Part shown: positions 1 through 11,363 of the stretch, piece after piece
Numbering within the stretch: position 1 is the first letter of the stretch
Layout: every line of letters begins with the position of its first letter
Origin: Caenorhabditis remanei
Taxonomy: Eukaryota; Nematoda; Chromadorea; Rhabditida; Rhabditidae
Length of the DNA stretch: 64,000 nt
Direction: 5' to 3'
Assembly (NCBI RefSeq): GCF_010183535.1
Contig: NC_071331.1
Span: 18,724,001-18,788,000 of the forward strand
Translations under genes and position numbers: made by a program
Notes under the pieces: model-generated
What the model was told of the DNA's origin: nothing
The model's database searches: none
What the model saw: only the letters and a program-made list of their open reading frames with translations

Positions 1-227
1 AAGTCAGGGAACATCCTAATATATATCCATCATGTGTTTTTGTTAACTTTTTCTGTCTATGATGTCATATTGGCCCATTTTTCCTTGTGTTCCATTGTAA
101 TAAACTTATTTTTGTAATTTTCCTTTTTAACGGTTCCTCACACCGTCTTCATTATCTTATCTTATTTGTGTGTCTTTTTTTCATTACTTTGAATTTCAAT
201 TTCAGAAAAACCCATTCTATCCAATTA

Positions 228-1632
228 ATGCCACGTGGCAGAGGATCCCGTGGAGTCAGAGGAAGACCTCGTGGTAGACCAAGGCTGATCCAAGATCAAG
301 TTATGGAGGACGCTGCTCCAGATGCTTCAAATCCAGCACCGGCTCCAGAAGTTCCAGTGGCGGCTCCAGAAGTGGAGAGTCCAGCAGCTCCAGTTGAAGT
401 TGAAGTGGAGGAGGACATGGAAATCGTCGTGAAAGCTGTTCCAGAAGTCAGAAACTTCGTCTCCTACATCAGTTTCAGCAATGATTCATCAGACATCTCA
501 GACTTCACAATCATCGTCGAAAATCAACGATTCTACGTTGATAAGAGAGTGAGTTCTTTTTGAAAAGAGAGTGAGTTCTCCACATTACTGAAAGCTATTC
601 AGAAAGAATTTCAGCATTTAACCCGCCACTCCTCAATCCTTGGTGCTATGATCAATTCTCCGGGCGTCCAAAATGCAACTCTCGTTCTGGAAAATGTGAA
701 GGAGGCACCTTTCCACTGGTTCCTGGAGGTCATCAATGGAGTCTACCATTCTCTTAAAGGCAAGGAATCTTGAGAATCGAAAAATTTTCAATCCAGGTTT
801 CAGCTGAAAATATCGAGGATGTCCTAGAGCTTGTTACCAGATGGAAAGCCCGATATGCCAAATGGGCATGCGGAGATTTCATCAGACGTTGTCCACTAAT
901 CTCTATCAAGAAGGCCCTCGAGTTGGCTGTACAACACGAACTTAAAGCTGCGAAGGTAACTTGTTAGCAGTCCACCCTTCTTGCAACTGCGCCCCACTGC
1001 AAACGAGAGAGTATCAGTGAGCGCCGACACAGGATTTCACAGTTTTTGATCTATTTTCGCTGTTTTCCATAAAATTCACAAAACATCTTTTGGAAAACAA
1101 CAAAAAGTCGCGAGAAAAAACTCTGCATCTCTCACCGATACTCCTTCGTTTGCGGTGGGGCGCAGTTGCAAGAGGGGTGGGCTTATAATATATTTAGAAG
1201 TGAAAGATTTCATTTTTCAAAAATTTTCAGACGCTTCTAGTCAGAAAGATCCAAAGTCTTGCTACACTGGAACAAGTTCGAGATTCGGAGATCATTTTCA
1301 CTGATCCAGTGGTCCTCGGGCTACTCTTCAATAAAGCCATGGAGTTGGCTGGAGCGGCGCTTCCAGCACGTCTTCAGGATGGTGTAGAGCAAGTCGCGGA
1401 TCGAAATGGCCAACAAAATAGAATCAACCAGAACCACCGATACAATGATCCAAACCATCCCAGAGCGCCGACACCGCCGCGGCCAAGAATGCCGACACCG
1501 CCGCCACCGTACCATCCAAGGATCGAGGACGTCGAGATGGGCAGTGGGAGATCGTACTCCAGATCACCATCGCCACGTAGACGACACGACCGGAGATATT
1601 CGTCCTCGGAAAGCACTTTTGACTCTGAATAG
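228..1632 (+). CDS. BTB-domain protein with RG-rich N-terminus and Pro/RS-rich C-terminus
   Basis: Exons 228-548, 615-759, 804-955 and 1231-1632 join in phase to 339 aa. The ATG at 228 lies 23 bases after a TTTCAG (ends 205) that looks like a trans-splice acceptor. Residues 1-20 are RG/RGR-rich, like nucleic-acid-binding tails, followed by an Ala/Pro/Glu linker. About residues 82-185 read as a BTB/POZ fold (SDFTIIVENQRFYVDKR, HLTRHSSILGAMI), a domain used for dimerisation or for cullin-3 adaptor work; an alpha-helical segment follows. The tail is Pro-rich, then has SYSRSPSPRRR-type RS dipeptides, which suggests a nuclear protein. Intron 2 (760-803) must use a GC donor, because no GT nearby keeps the frame. 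The TAG at 1630-1632 is followed in the same frame by more RS-rich codons to a second TAG at 1801-1803. Specific function unknown. Confidence 0.75.
966..1183. repeat. Inverted-repeat element in BTB gene intron 3
   Basis: The first and last ~48 bases of this stretch are near-complementary: the left arm holds TTGCAACTGCGCCCCAC and the right arm GTGGGGCGCAGTTGCAA. It lies wholly inside an intron, as expected of a tolerated MITE. No target duplication was recognised. Confidence 0.7.
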
Positions 1633-1803
1633 TCTTACTCGGATGATTCAAGACCGCGTCGAAGACGTCATTACTACTCCGATACAGACTACTCAATGTC
1701 TCCGGAACCCAGACGGCGTGACCGCGTGGATCGATACCATGTGAATCGCGAGGAAAGAAGAGGAAGAGACCACCGGTCGCGTAGCCGCTCGCCGAGATGG
1801 TAG

Positions 1804-1978
1804 TTTGGTTTTGTGGGCTCTGGTTCAAGATTTCAACATATTTTTCCTCTACTGATACACCTTCGTTCTTATTTTTTCTTCCCCGTTTCTTACATTTTCG
1901 GAATATTCCTAATTTTTCACGATTTTATATTTTTCATCTTGAGATTTCCTTCTTCACTTTTGGCTTTGTCCCTCTTTT
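1804..1978. other. 3' flank of the BTB gene
   Basis: AT/T-rich sequence after the second in-frame TAG. It probably includes the 3' UTR. No gene is visible. The nearest clear AATAAA is at 2741-2746, beyond the fold-back element, so the mRNA end is uncertain. Confidence 0.4.
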
Positions 1979-2692
1979 GAAGTTGAGTTGATCGATCGAA
2001 AGGGCGGCATCCTTTCATGGATATGATGCAAAAAGGGTTTGTCTATTTGAATCGATTAGATGGAAATCAGAAGAGTAGCAGAAAGAAGAAGAATAAGGAG
2101 GGACTCGACAAGTTGATGTCTTCTACTCGATTCTCCCATTTTTATAGTGAATAAAGAGGCGGAGTCAGAGATGTAGAGATAAGAGAGAGAGCATGTGGAT
2201 ATTTTTATCTGGAACAGTAATACAAGTGACATTAAAATATCTCTTTATGATAATATATGGGATTTATGGCTGAAAGTCGAGTTACATAATATGCTGATGT
2301 ACTACTAGATAATAGTTTTCATCCTAAAAGTTAGTTGAATTTAAGTTGAAATCAAACAATTTAAAACTATTCGAGTTGCTTTAAAATGCTTCTTATCGAA
2401 ATTTAAAATCTGCGACCAGATTAAAATATCCACGTGCTCTCTCTCTTATCTCTAAATCTCTGACTCCGCCCCTTTATTCACTATAAAAATGGAAGAATCG
2501 AGTGAAAGACTTCAGTCAGTCAAATCTCTCGTCACTCTTCTTCGCCTCGTTAAATTGGTTGGCCGTCTGCTCTTCTGATTCCCACTACTACAATGGCCAT
2601 CAAATCGATTCAAATGGACAAACCGGATTGAAATGGACACTATCCGAATCCATGGAAGGATGCCGCCCTTTCGATCGATCAACCCAACTTCA
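1979..2692. mobile_element. Fold-back element, arms about 230-280 bp
   Basis: The ends are complementary over GAAGTTGRGTTGATCGATCG and AAGGGCGGCATCC. The arms continue to about 2200 and back from about 2420, sharing TTTTTATAGTGAATAAA and GGCGGAGTCAGAGAT. The centre is AT-rich and non-coding. Short open frames inside it are shadows of the arms. This is a non-autonomous DNA transposon-like fold-back of unassigned family. Confidence 0.75.
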
Positions 2693-2889
2693 CACATCTT
2701 CAACAGTCAACCATTCGAACCAACGGGATAAATTTTGATGAATAAATGATTTTGTCCCCCTATTCTTTTTTCTTGGTTCTATTCCTGTTTCAGAGGGTTT
2801 TTCAGAGGGATCGGGGCTATTTTCTATTTTGAGTCTGGTGTCTAACTCTCAGTCGTCGAATCTCTTTTTCGAAACTGCTAGGAAATTAT

Positions 2890-3072
2890 ACCGTCACAGG
2901 GGTGCGAATTTCCCGCTCCGTGCGCGTCGCGTATCTTTCATTGAAAGATACGATAATACACGTTAAACTTGAATTTGGCACTCAGCCAAGTCTTTTTTGG
3001 CACCATGCCAACCGCTGTGCGACGGAGCGCATTTTCGCGACCTTAAGCTTCGCATCTCTGTGATCGCACCAT
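2890..3072. repeat. Short inverted-repeat element
   Basis: The left end (CACAGGGGTGCGAA, GCTCCGTGCG) pairs with the right end (TTCGCATCTCTGTG, CGCACAGC/GACGGAGC in reverse). The ends are imperfect and the interior has CTTTCATTGAAAG, itself a small palindrome. Probably an aged MITE. Confidence 0.5.
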
Positions 3073-3166
3073 AAAACTACAAAACACAACACAATATTTA
3101 CTCCTTTTATTCAAGGAAAAAGTAGGATCAATTGGCGTTTCTTTATCATATCATGACGTCGATTCC

Positions 3167-3331
3167 TCATCCTTTTCTCTCCTCCTTCCCTCGAGCTTCC
3201 TCATCCATCGTCATCCCAGTTGTCCCATCCACGTCATCTGGCTTCTCCGTCTCCGAACCTCCTGGCAATCCACCATTTGTAGTCGTTCCGAATGTAGACA
3301 TCCCCATGGCAACCATATTGATGAGTAACAT
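3167..3331 (-). CDS. Small hypothetical protein with hydrophobic N-terminus (54 aa)
   Basis: One exon on the minus strand encodes 54 aa beginning MLLINMVAMGMSTFG and ending in a Lys/Glu-rich tail (EEARGKEERKG). A consensus acceptor ATTTCAG ends at 3379 on this strand, giving a 47-base 5' UTR whose first ATG is this start, so the start is reasonable. The N-terminus could act as a short signal peptide or anchor. After it the protein is Gly/Thr-rich and then charged. The neighbour at 3790 is read divergently and has the same plan (hydrophobic start, charged tail), so the two may be distant members of one small secreted-protein group. Family not recognised. Confidence 0.5.
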   Translation of the reverse strand: MLLINMVAMGMSTFGTTTNGGLPGGSETEKPDDVDGTTGMTMDEEARGKEERKG

Positions 3332-3488
3332 AATGTTACTATCCTTGCTTATTTTTTAGTAAAATTTTGGTGGACTGACTGAAATCATTTCCGATTGGAT
3401 CAGAAGCGGGGGCTCTCTGAATAAACTTACAAAATTCCAAATAATTCGTGGCGAGTTGTTTAGAATCTGTTTATACTCAAGCTTGGGG

Positions 3489-3725
3489 GGAATAAATCGA
3501 TTACTGATCGATTCGATAGATATAGCGAAATGGGCGGAGCCTAATAAACCAGAACATGATGGGGCCGGGGTCACAGATTTTTCTGGAAATCTTTTTTTTT
3601 CAACTTTTGCGTTTTTCCACAATTTTCTCGGTTTTCTACCGTAACTTTGTCCCACTGCCCTATTTTTCTAGGCTCCGCCCCTTTTCCACATCCTTCTCGA
3701 TAAATCAATAATCGATTTATTCCAC
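3489..3725. repeat. Inverted-repeat MITE between two small genes
   Basis: GGAATAAATCGATTACTGAT and a GGGCGGAGCCT block near the left end are matched in inverse order by AGGCTCCGCCCC and ATCGATTTATTCC on the right. Arms are about 55 bases. The element occupies most of the shared upstream region of the two small genes, so it could influence their promoters. Confidence 0.65.
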
Positions 3726-3789
3726 TCGGCAACAAGCCGCCTTTCGAAGAAACCATCTGGAATTCGATTTGTTGTTCGTGAGATAAAGA

Positions 3790-4066
3790 ATGGCCGTATG
3801 TGTCTTGATAGTTTTCTACATGGCAATGAGTATTGGTAAGTTTAGGAGGGAAACCAGATGACACCGTATCTTTTCTTGTTACAGTATTGACTCAAATGTG
3901 TGGTTCGAAAAAGAAGAAACCGGCAGCTGGTGCGAAGAGTGAAGTTCCGATGTCAGCTATCGATGCGACTGGTGCTGCAGCCAAATCATCGACTTCTCAA
4001 GTGAAGAAACCAGATGAAGAGAAAAAAGAAGAAGAGAAAAAAGAAGAAGAGAAGAAGGAGGAGTGA
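3790..4066 (+). CDS. Small secreted or membrane-tethered Lys/Glu-rich protein (75 aa)
   Basis: Exons 3790-3835 and 3885-4066 (phase 1 join, intron GTAAG...TTACAG of 49 bases) encode 75 aa. Residues 1-19 (MAVCVLIVFYMAMSIVLTQ) form a clear hydrophobic signal peptide or anchor. Then comes MCGSKKKKPAAGAKS, an Ala/Ser/Thr stretch and a tail of repeated KKEEE units encoded by an imperfect AAAGAAGAAGAG repeat. Whether the Cys after the hydrophobic stretch is lipidated is unknown. The tail repeat is prone to length change, so expect variation between strains. Function unknown. Confidence 0.65.
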
Positions 4067-4204
4067 TCTCTCTACTTGATACACCAACCCCATTCGAACA
4101 TGGATTTTCTGATAGCCATTGATTACGATTAAAATGTAAAGTAATTAAAATTAAGTTTTTGTAATTGTAATATGTTTGTTTTGTGTTGTTTCCTAACAAG
4201 GGAA

Positions 4205-5410
4205 GTCTTTGGAGACGCGGCTTTTAAACGATTGGTCACAGGTATTTTCGACTACGTGGAGTCCATTTCTGCTGTCGAAACCGGCTAAATGTCTTTCCGA
4301 GCCGAGTTATGAGCTCTCAAGCTTAAGCTTTTTCACATGGAACTCCGAATCGGCCAATTGTGTATGCTAAGGTGTTCTTCTTTTTCCAACGTTTGAGTGG
4401 TGTAGTAACGAAACAGGAAACTTGTCATTTTTACTGAAAATGTCGCCGATTCGGAACTTGACTTATGACTCGACACTGTTGGAGGACCTGACCGGAGCGA
4501 CTAGTGTCGAAGAACCACAAATTTTGGCGACTCAACTGAGAGGAGTCCTCATTTCCAATCTTTAGAATGTTGTTTATGATTTTGAGAATTCATATACTTG
4601 TTGATTTTGGGAATACTGAGCTAGTTGGAGAGTCAAAGTTGCCTTTTGAAGATTTAGAGAGTGGAGTTTCTTCAAGAATGTTTCTAGAAGTCAGGAAAAT
4701 CTTAGTTTTGAAACTCTAGCTAACATGTCTATGGAGACGCGGGTTTCAAACGATTGGCCACAGGTACTTTCGACTACGGGGAAGCCATTTCTGCTGTCGA
4801 AACCGGCTAAATGTCTATGAGAGCCGAGCTCTCAAACTTCAAGCTTTTTCACAGGGAATTCCAAATCGGTCGCATATACGCCACCGTGCTGTTCTATATA
4901 AGTTTCCCTAAGGTTTACCTGTGCTCCAGAGTTGTGCGGAAATGATTTTTTCGAAAAAGGAAGTCGGAAGTGAAAAAAAGCCCGGAATTCGGAAGTCGGA
5001 ACTAGAATTTTGCAAATATTCAAAGACACTAAGAGAAGAGATCAAGAAGTTCGTGAAAATCAGTAGAAAATTAGTTTTTGGCTGAAGAAAAGCCTAATTT
5101 CTGTTTATTCAGACCATTTTTCCATGTATTTCTGCGAAATGTATTCTTCCTAAATTTCACAGTTACGGAATGACGGAAGTCGGAAGTTGGAAATCGGAAT
5201 TCCGCACAACTCTGCTTGCTCATTCGTTAGAAGAATGAGAACATCTTGTACTATTTGCCGATTTGAAATTCCGTGTGAAAAAGCTTAACCCTTCGAAAAG
5301 TTGGAGAGCTCATAACTCGGCTCGAAGAGATATTTAGCTGGTTTTGATGGCAGAAATGGACTCCTCGTAGTCGAAAATACCTATGACCAACCTTAGCCGC
5401 GTCTCCAAAG
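4205..5410. mobile_element. Composite fold-back: two direct copies and one inverted copy of a ~155 bp unit
   Basis: A ~155 bp unit (TTTGGAGACGCGGC, ACTTTCGACTACG-type core, CATTTCTGCTGTCGAAACCGG, AGCTTTTTCACA) occurs at 4205-4365 and 4728-4880 in the same direction, and at 5255-5410 inverted. Between them, GAGTTGTGCGGAA (about 4930) is mirrored by TTCCGCACAACTC (about 5205). No open frame of note. It fills the gap between the small secreted-protein gene and the phospholipase-like gene. Confidence 0.7.
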
Positions 5411-5496
5411 AGCTCTTGGCATCTCAAATCATCAATAATATCAACCCATTTATTATGACACGTGGCAAGAAAACAAAACAAAAAAACAATCAATAT

Positions 5497-6103
5497 CTAG
5501 TTTTTGGTTACTGTATCTTTAGCAGTCGTCAATGTCTTCAAAACTGGATCTCCATCATAATACTGGCACTTTCTGGTGAATGTTGGGTAGGGGTATTTGG
5601 CGAGACAGTTGATGAACTCCTCATCACATTTGCATACCGATTGGAGACATTTGTTCTCGTCTGGAAACATCCAAGTTTTTGGAGGGATGGTACAGTACAC
5701 TTACTATTGCATGCCGGCTCCTGATATACACATTCCCATTTGTAGAGACAGAAAAATGGGGTGTTTGAATTTTGACACTTTTTGGTGGAGATCAAATTGT
5801 TATAGCATTCATTGTGGACTTGACAGCATCTGAAAAGAGAACAGATTGGGTTACTGTAGCTGGCAGAGAGTACGGTAGTTCAGTTGGGATACTGTAGTAA
5901 TAACATTAGATTACTGTAACTAACTTATCAATTCCATCAATCGGTTTATCAGGTGCATATCCAGAACATGAACATCCATAGTATCTGTATGCATCAAATG
6001 GTTGTCCAATTTTACAGTAAGACATGTCATCCAATTGATATAAAACATTACATGAAGAAGTGACCAGATGGGGAAGGAATACGGCAAGGATTAGGTATAG
6101 CAT
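5497..6103 (-). CDS. Secreted phospholipase A2-like protein, active-site Asp replaced
   Basis: Minus-strand exons 6103-5925, 5829-5705 and 5660-5497 join in phase to 155 aa. Introns are 95 and 44 bases with good consensus. A TTTTTTCCAG three bases before the ATG looks like a trans-splice acceptor. Residues 1-17 are a signal peptide. The mature part is Cys-rich. It has a calcium-loop-like YGCSCSGY (42-49) and, after PIDGID, the CCQVHNECY block (61-69) that matches the PLA2 signature CCxxHDxCY. His65 is present, but the usual Asp next to it is Asn66, and the loop has Ser47 where Gly is usual. In the family, His and Asp with bound Ca2+ hydrolyse the sn-2 ester of phospholipids; this copy may be weak or non-catalytic. 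AATAAA on this strand at 5454-5449 fits the mRNA end. Confidence 0.8.
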
Positions 6104-6533
6104 GTTCTGGAAAAAAAACTACAGTAATCTTTCGGAAAAGTTTGGAAAAAACGAAAAAATGAACAGAAGAATTCAAACGAATAGAAACAACTATACCAAA
6201 GGCTACATATTTCTATAAATATATACAGAAAAAAGTGTCAAAAAACTGGGGGAATTTAATGTTTCTATTTACCACGAGATAACACGTTCTCTCTCTCTCT
6301 CTCTCGAGGCGCCATCATAAAACTGCACACTTTTGTGACGCACGTTTTCAGTTTGAATGAAACACAGCAAGAAGAGAAAGTGTAGGCGGAAGGGACGAGG
6401 AAAGAGAGGAAGGAATTTGAAGAGAGCTACAGTAAGAGGGTTACTGTAGTGATGTTTCAGTTGTACAACTAACAGTACCTCAGCTGACCTACAGTAACCC
6501 AAGAGAATATTTGAATCAAAAGTAGGCATTGCA

Positions 6534-6988
6534 CAGTACGGTGCAGAAGGATATGTATTTGGCATTTTTAGGTTGAAAATGGCCAACTTTGAGACGGTGT
6601 TACGGTGTCACTGATTGTCCCCCAAAAGACAATTTTTAACGAATTATACAGATCAAAAGTAGAGCATTATTTTTGTAGGTGATGACTTTTTTGTACGAGC
6701 ACTCCCTAAAGAGTTAGGGTCATTTTAAGATGACAGCTCAAACATAGCACAGTTTTGCTCTGAAATGGGACGATTTGAGGGAGAAACAACTTTGTCATTA
6801 ATTAACTTGCCTGGGAGTGTCCGTACAAAAAAGTTGTCAACTATAAAAATGAAGCTCTACCTTTTTTCTGTATGGTTTATACATAATTTACTAGTGGGAC
6901 AATCAGTGATACTGTAACACTCTTTCAAAGTTGGTCATTTTCAATTGAAAAATAATCACTGTATAATATATCTTACTGCACGGTACTG
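6534..6988. mobile_element. Tc1/mariner-like MITE, family R1, copy 1
   Basis: Both ends read CAGTAC[CG]GTGCA inward and the two halves are complementary. Internal landmarks are GTACGGACACTCCCTA-type sequence and its complement, flanked by AAAGTTGGTCATTTTC at the outer parts. CAGT termini with TA at most insertion sites fit Tc1/mariner. Non-coding. Confidence 0.8.
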
Positions 6989-8664
6989 TACATATATACC
7001 GTAGACAAAACGGGATTACTGTAGACTACTGTAACCGTCAGAATCTCTCAGAAAACTTCAATCTCTTCTATTTTTCTCTGTAATTAAGCAATTGTTGGTT
7101 ACTAAAGCTACAATAACCAACTATTACCTATGTTGCCTTCTGCAAATTTCTCTTCTAATTCTGACCCGTAGGTAATCTAAAAGTCACTTATCACCCACAA
7201 TGACGTTTCCAGTTTGAAATCAAGTCCGGATGTCCGCCTACATTACCAGTTTTCTCTTTTTGCATCATTTGCTGCCCTCACTTTTTTAATTTCAGCTGCT
7301 GATCTATGAATCACGACTCATAATTGTTCTCCGACAGGTCACTCTCAAGGGGTAATAAAATATGACACTAAAACAGGGGGTGGTGATAACCTTATTCCGG
7401 AGAAGAAAAAGAAAACCACGTGATTTTCAGATAAGAACTCTTTTTTAGGAAACGATGGGGTTGAAGTACAACTGGAATGACCTAAAAAGATTTACTTGGA
7501 ATATTTCAAATCAATTTCTCACGTCAAAGTCATCTATAGATAAAAGTGCAAACAAAAAACCCTGAAAAGATATGAAAATGTTTGAGCTTTTCAGTCAGTA
7601 GTCGCAAAATGGCGAGAATGGAAAGCAGCTCCCATGTCTCATTGAATTCGACAGACCAAGAGTAACATTACTTAGTTCAGCAATATCCCTAAGGATGGCC
7701 GGTTCAAAAAAGTTTTTGACCTACAAACTTAACGAACAATCTAGTGCATCGGACAAACAGTGACAACGTGTCACATTCTTAAAGTTACTAATTCTCATTT
7801 TTCAAGAGGACCACTCATCTACAGTAGCGAGCATAACTGAGTACACCTGCATACTTTCATATGTATCTCAGCTGAAATAAGACCGTTTTGCACAAACTTT
7901 TTTTTCAAAGATAGCTGAAACATTCAGCAATACGAAAATCAGTTTTTTAAAATAGTTCTAATTTTGATTTTTTTTGATAATCGATTTTTCCTGATCGTGA
8001 TTTGAAAATTCGAAAAAAAATTGAGTTTTTAATGTCAAAATGTTGGAAAACACTCAAATAAACAAAAAATTATGTTGAATTGGCATTCTACTTTCTGAGC
8101 ATCGTGCCACAGCTCCAGAAGTTAAAAGTGGCGCCCTCGGGAAAACTTTTATAACTCATCAAAAAATGCTCCAAATTTTTTGAAACATGTACCAAAAGAT
8201 GTGTCTTGAGCTTTTCTACAAACGAACATCAAAAAGTTACATTTTTAGAGTAAATGATTATTCTAATTTTTTTCACTCAAAAATTATTTTATTCCCATTT
8301 TTTCTCCATTTCCGATACTTTCTGATCAAACACCCAATAACTTCTCCACTTTTTCAGTTCCGTCCAAATCCTCCCATCGCAATTAAAAAAACGATGTTGA
8401 TAATAGAAGACCTCTCTTCTATTTACACTTCCCGTCACTATTTCCTCATAAATCCAATAGAGTGCCAATAGGTCAATTACGTACTTTCTCTCTTTTTAGT
8501 CTCGCGACGGCGCCGTTCCATACGTAAAAGGTCAATAAGTCACTGGAAGTATGTAGAAAAAATGGGGGAGAAGGGAAATATTGTGATTTATATAAAAACT
8601 TGTAGAGTACTTGTACAGTAAAATTTTGAAACTCATTCTGAAAGTAAAACGCTCTAACTGTGTA

Positions 8665-8997
8665 CAGTACCATGCGGTAAGATATACAATTTGGTCTTTT
8701 TCAGTTGAAAATGTCCAACTTTGAGCGAGTATTTCGGTATTACTGATTGTCCCACAAAATAAAATTTTTAATGGATCATACAATTCAAAGGTAGAGCTTC
8801 ATTTTTGTAGTTGACAACTTTTTTGTACGGACACTCCCTAGAGAGTTATGGTCATTTTAAGTGGACAGCTCAAAAATCACTTTGTTTTGCACTTCATAAA
8901 AATTTCTTTGTGGGTCAATCAGGAATACCCTCTCAAAGTTGGGCATTTTCCACTGAAAAAGGCCAAGTTGTTTTGCATATCTTACTGCACGGTACTG
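8665..8997. mobile_element. R1 MITE copy 2, internally deleted
   Basis: Same ends as copy 1 (CAGTACCATGCGG ... CTGCACGGTACTG), but only ~333 bp, because the second internal inverted block (GGGAGTGTCCGTACAAAA) is missing. It is thus a one-sided deletion derivative. Confidence 0.8.
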
Positions 8998-10055
8998 TAC
9001 ATTTGAAAAAGTAATCCTAACTCTTGAAATCCGTTGTGTCCAACACCCCATAAACAGTGACCTCCAGGTTCTCATAAATCTCCATAATTTAAAATGTATT
9101 CCCTCCTGAATTCATAGCGTAGATCACACGAGAATAATAATAATAGCATAAAAGATTTATCGCACCGTTTTTCGCCGACAGTCGTCAGATTTCTATCTTG
9201 AACCGTTTTTGTGTCCTTTTCATGAGTGTACCGTCCCGTGTTTTTCTTTGTTTGAAGATTCTGACCGGAAAGGAAAAACGAGAAGAATTCAGAGAATGGC
9301 AGGACTAGACACTTGATGTTTCGGAATTGGAAGATTATTAGTTGATACAGTAACCCTCGGTAGGCTAGGTACAGTACTCCAACTAAGCAAGTTAGATACA
9401 GTATTCCTCGATTTCCAAGGCCTCCCCCTTTCTGCCAGACATTCCAAAACAAGAATTCCCTCTTCTAGGCTAGCTGCTAACCCCCATAATTTTCTTTTCC
9501 TCATAATTTCTCCGGTTTTGTTATTAAACAACATGGTATTAGCCTCCCCCACCGCATAACTTAAAAGGTGCTAATCATTCGGAAAGTCATCTGAATATGA
9601 AGAGAAAAACGACGAATTGTTGTTGAACAAGATGATTTGTTAAGCTTTTAGAAGCTGTGAAGAAGATGGGAATAGAAATTTGATTTTTTGGAATTGGGAT
9701 TCAGGTTTTAACAGTTAAGTTTTTAACTCCTTTAAGTTTTGAAGTCTATGAACCATGTTTTCAGTTATAATCGGAATTAAATAATTAGGCATAGATTGAG
9801 AAAGAAAGAAAAACAAACTATGTTTCCACAGCTCTCATTTCGCCAATCTTTCCAAAAACAATTTTCTACATTCCACATCTTCCTAGGCCACCAACTTGGA
9901 TGAGCTTTTTCAAAGGAAATCAATGTTGTTGGAACTCAAGACGATGTTTCTCATCTGACTCTTGTCTAATTCTCGAATACTTGTTTCAAAAATCAAAATT
10001 TCGGTTCAAACTGTAATGAGGTTCTTGAAGCATCAATAATTTCCATACTTTCCGA

Positions 10056-10343
10056 CGCGCGTAACTTCCTTCAATCTGAGTTTTACGAGCTGAAAATTAT
10101 ACCAAAATGTAAATCTCAGGGAGTTCTATGTCTGTGACCTACTGTTGGCCGGATAACTAATCTTCAATGGACCGCGAGCCGGGATAAAGTACCAAAAAAC
10201 TCGAAAATGACCAAAAAAGCCATTCTAGCCCGGGCTGCAGCATATTAACGACTAGCCATCCGACAGAGAACTCGTCGAGATCTACATTTTGGTATATTTT
10301 TCAGCTTATAATATTGCGTTTAAATTGAGTTACGCGCCGGCTT
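10056..10343. repeat. Inverted-repeat family R3, copy 1
   Basis: The left arm (GCGCGTAAC, GAGCTGAAAATTATACC, AAAATGTAAATCTC) is mirrored on the right (GAGATCTACATTTT, GGTATATTTTTCAGC, GTTACGCGCC). The centre holds GGCCGGATAAC and GCCCGGGCTGC. A second copy sits in the ground-like gene's second intron. Confidence 0.65.
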
Positions 10344-11363
10344 GACCTCCATCCAAGAGTTTTCATCACCAGATTTTTTTAATTAAAAAACCCTGTCCAA
10401 CTGGAAATGGCGGTCAATTATCTCTAGCAGTGGTATCTTTACAAGCCCGGGTTCTCAGATTTTCTAAGCCATTTCTACTTCTAACTCCCGTTCGACCCAT
10501 TTCCAGTCATTTAGCTCTCTAAAAAAAACTCTAATTTTGATGGATGATGCTTCCCCTTCCAATATTTCGACCTCTCAATTTTTTTGCCCAAACTTTCTCT
10601 ATCTCATAAATGTCTCAATAAATCATACTTTCCCCTCTAAAAACGGGCATCCTCCTCTTCAAATGTAATTATTCTTCCCCTCCCTCCTCCATTCCATTCC
10701 TTTCATTTTCTAAACGGTCTCGTCTTCTCCAGAAAAGAGAGATGACTCCGCCCCCATTCCCCCTCCTAAAGAAGAAAAGTGACCCGCACTTTAGGTGCTT
10801 GTTTATGTATTATAATTGCATTTCATTTCTCCCTCTTTTCAAAATGTCCTTTTTCTTCTCGGATGACAGTTCTCATTCCCCCTTTTTTCTTTTCTATTTA
10901 CTTTTTATTTCTGGGTCATCTTTTTCTTTTTCTTCTTTACTCGAGAAATGGAAGAGAATTCAGAAGGTTATTTGGGATCCATAGATGGTTTTTGAGAAAA
11001 CTAGAAATGATTTGAGATTTTCTTAATTAGAAGGCCCTCTTTTTTGACAGTTCCACCCGGTGTTGTAGACTAGAACACTGGAACGGTTTGAAACATTTAC
11101 AGTTGGCAACATTTAGACTGTTCAAAGTGAATTCCGGTTTACTGTCAGGAAGTTTCAGACAGTTTCATTTAATTTTCGATTGTTTTCGTGGTGTTTCCAA
11201 GATTTTCGTGATCTTCAGCCAAAACTTAGAAGCTTCTTTTTATGAGCAATGTCTGTAAGCAGTTTTCAATGACTTCATAGATTTTCAAATATACAAGAAC
11301 TGAAATTATAGAAATTAGAACAATTCCTGAATAATTTATGTCAATTTCAACCTTTAGAAGGTA

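Noticed and set aside
9289..9552. 87-codon minus-strand frame
   Set aside because: No splice context or family; contains TACTGTA motifs typical of intergenic DNA here.
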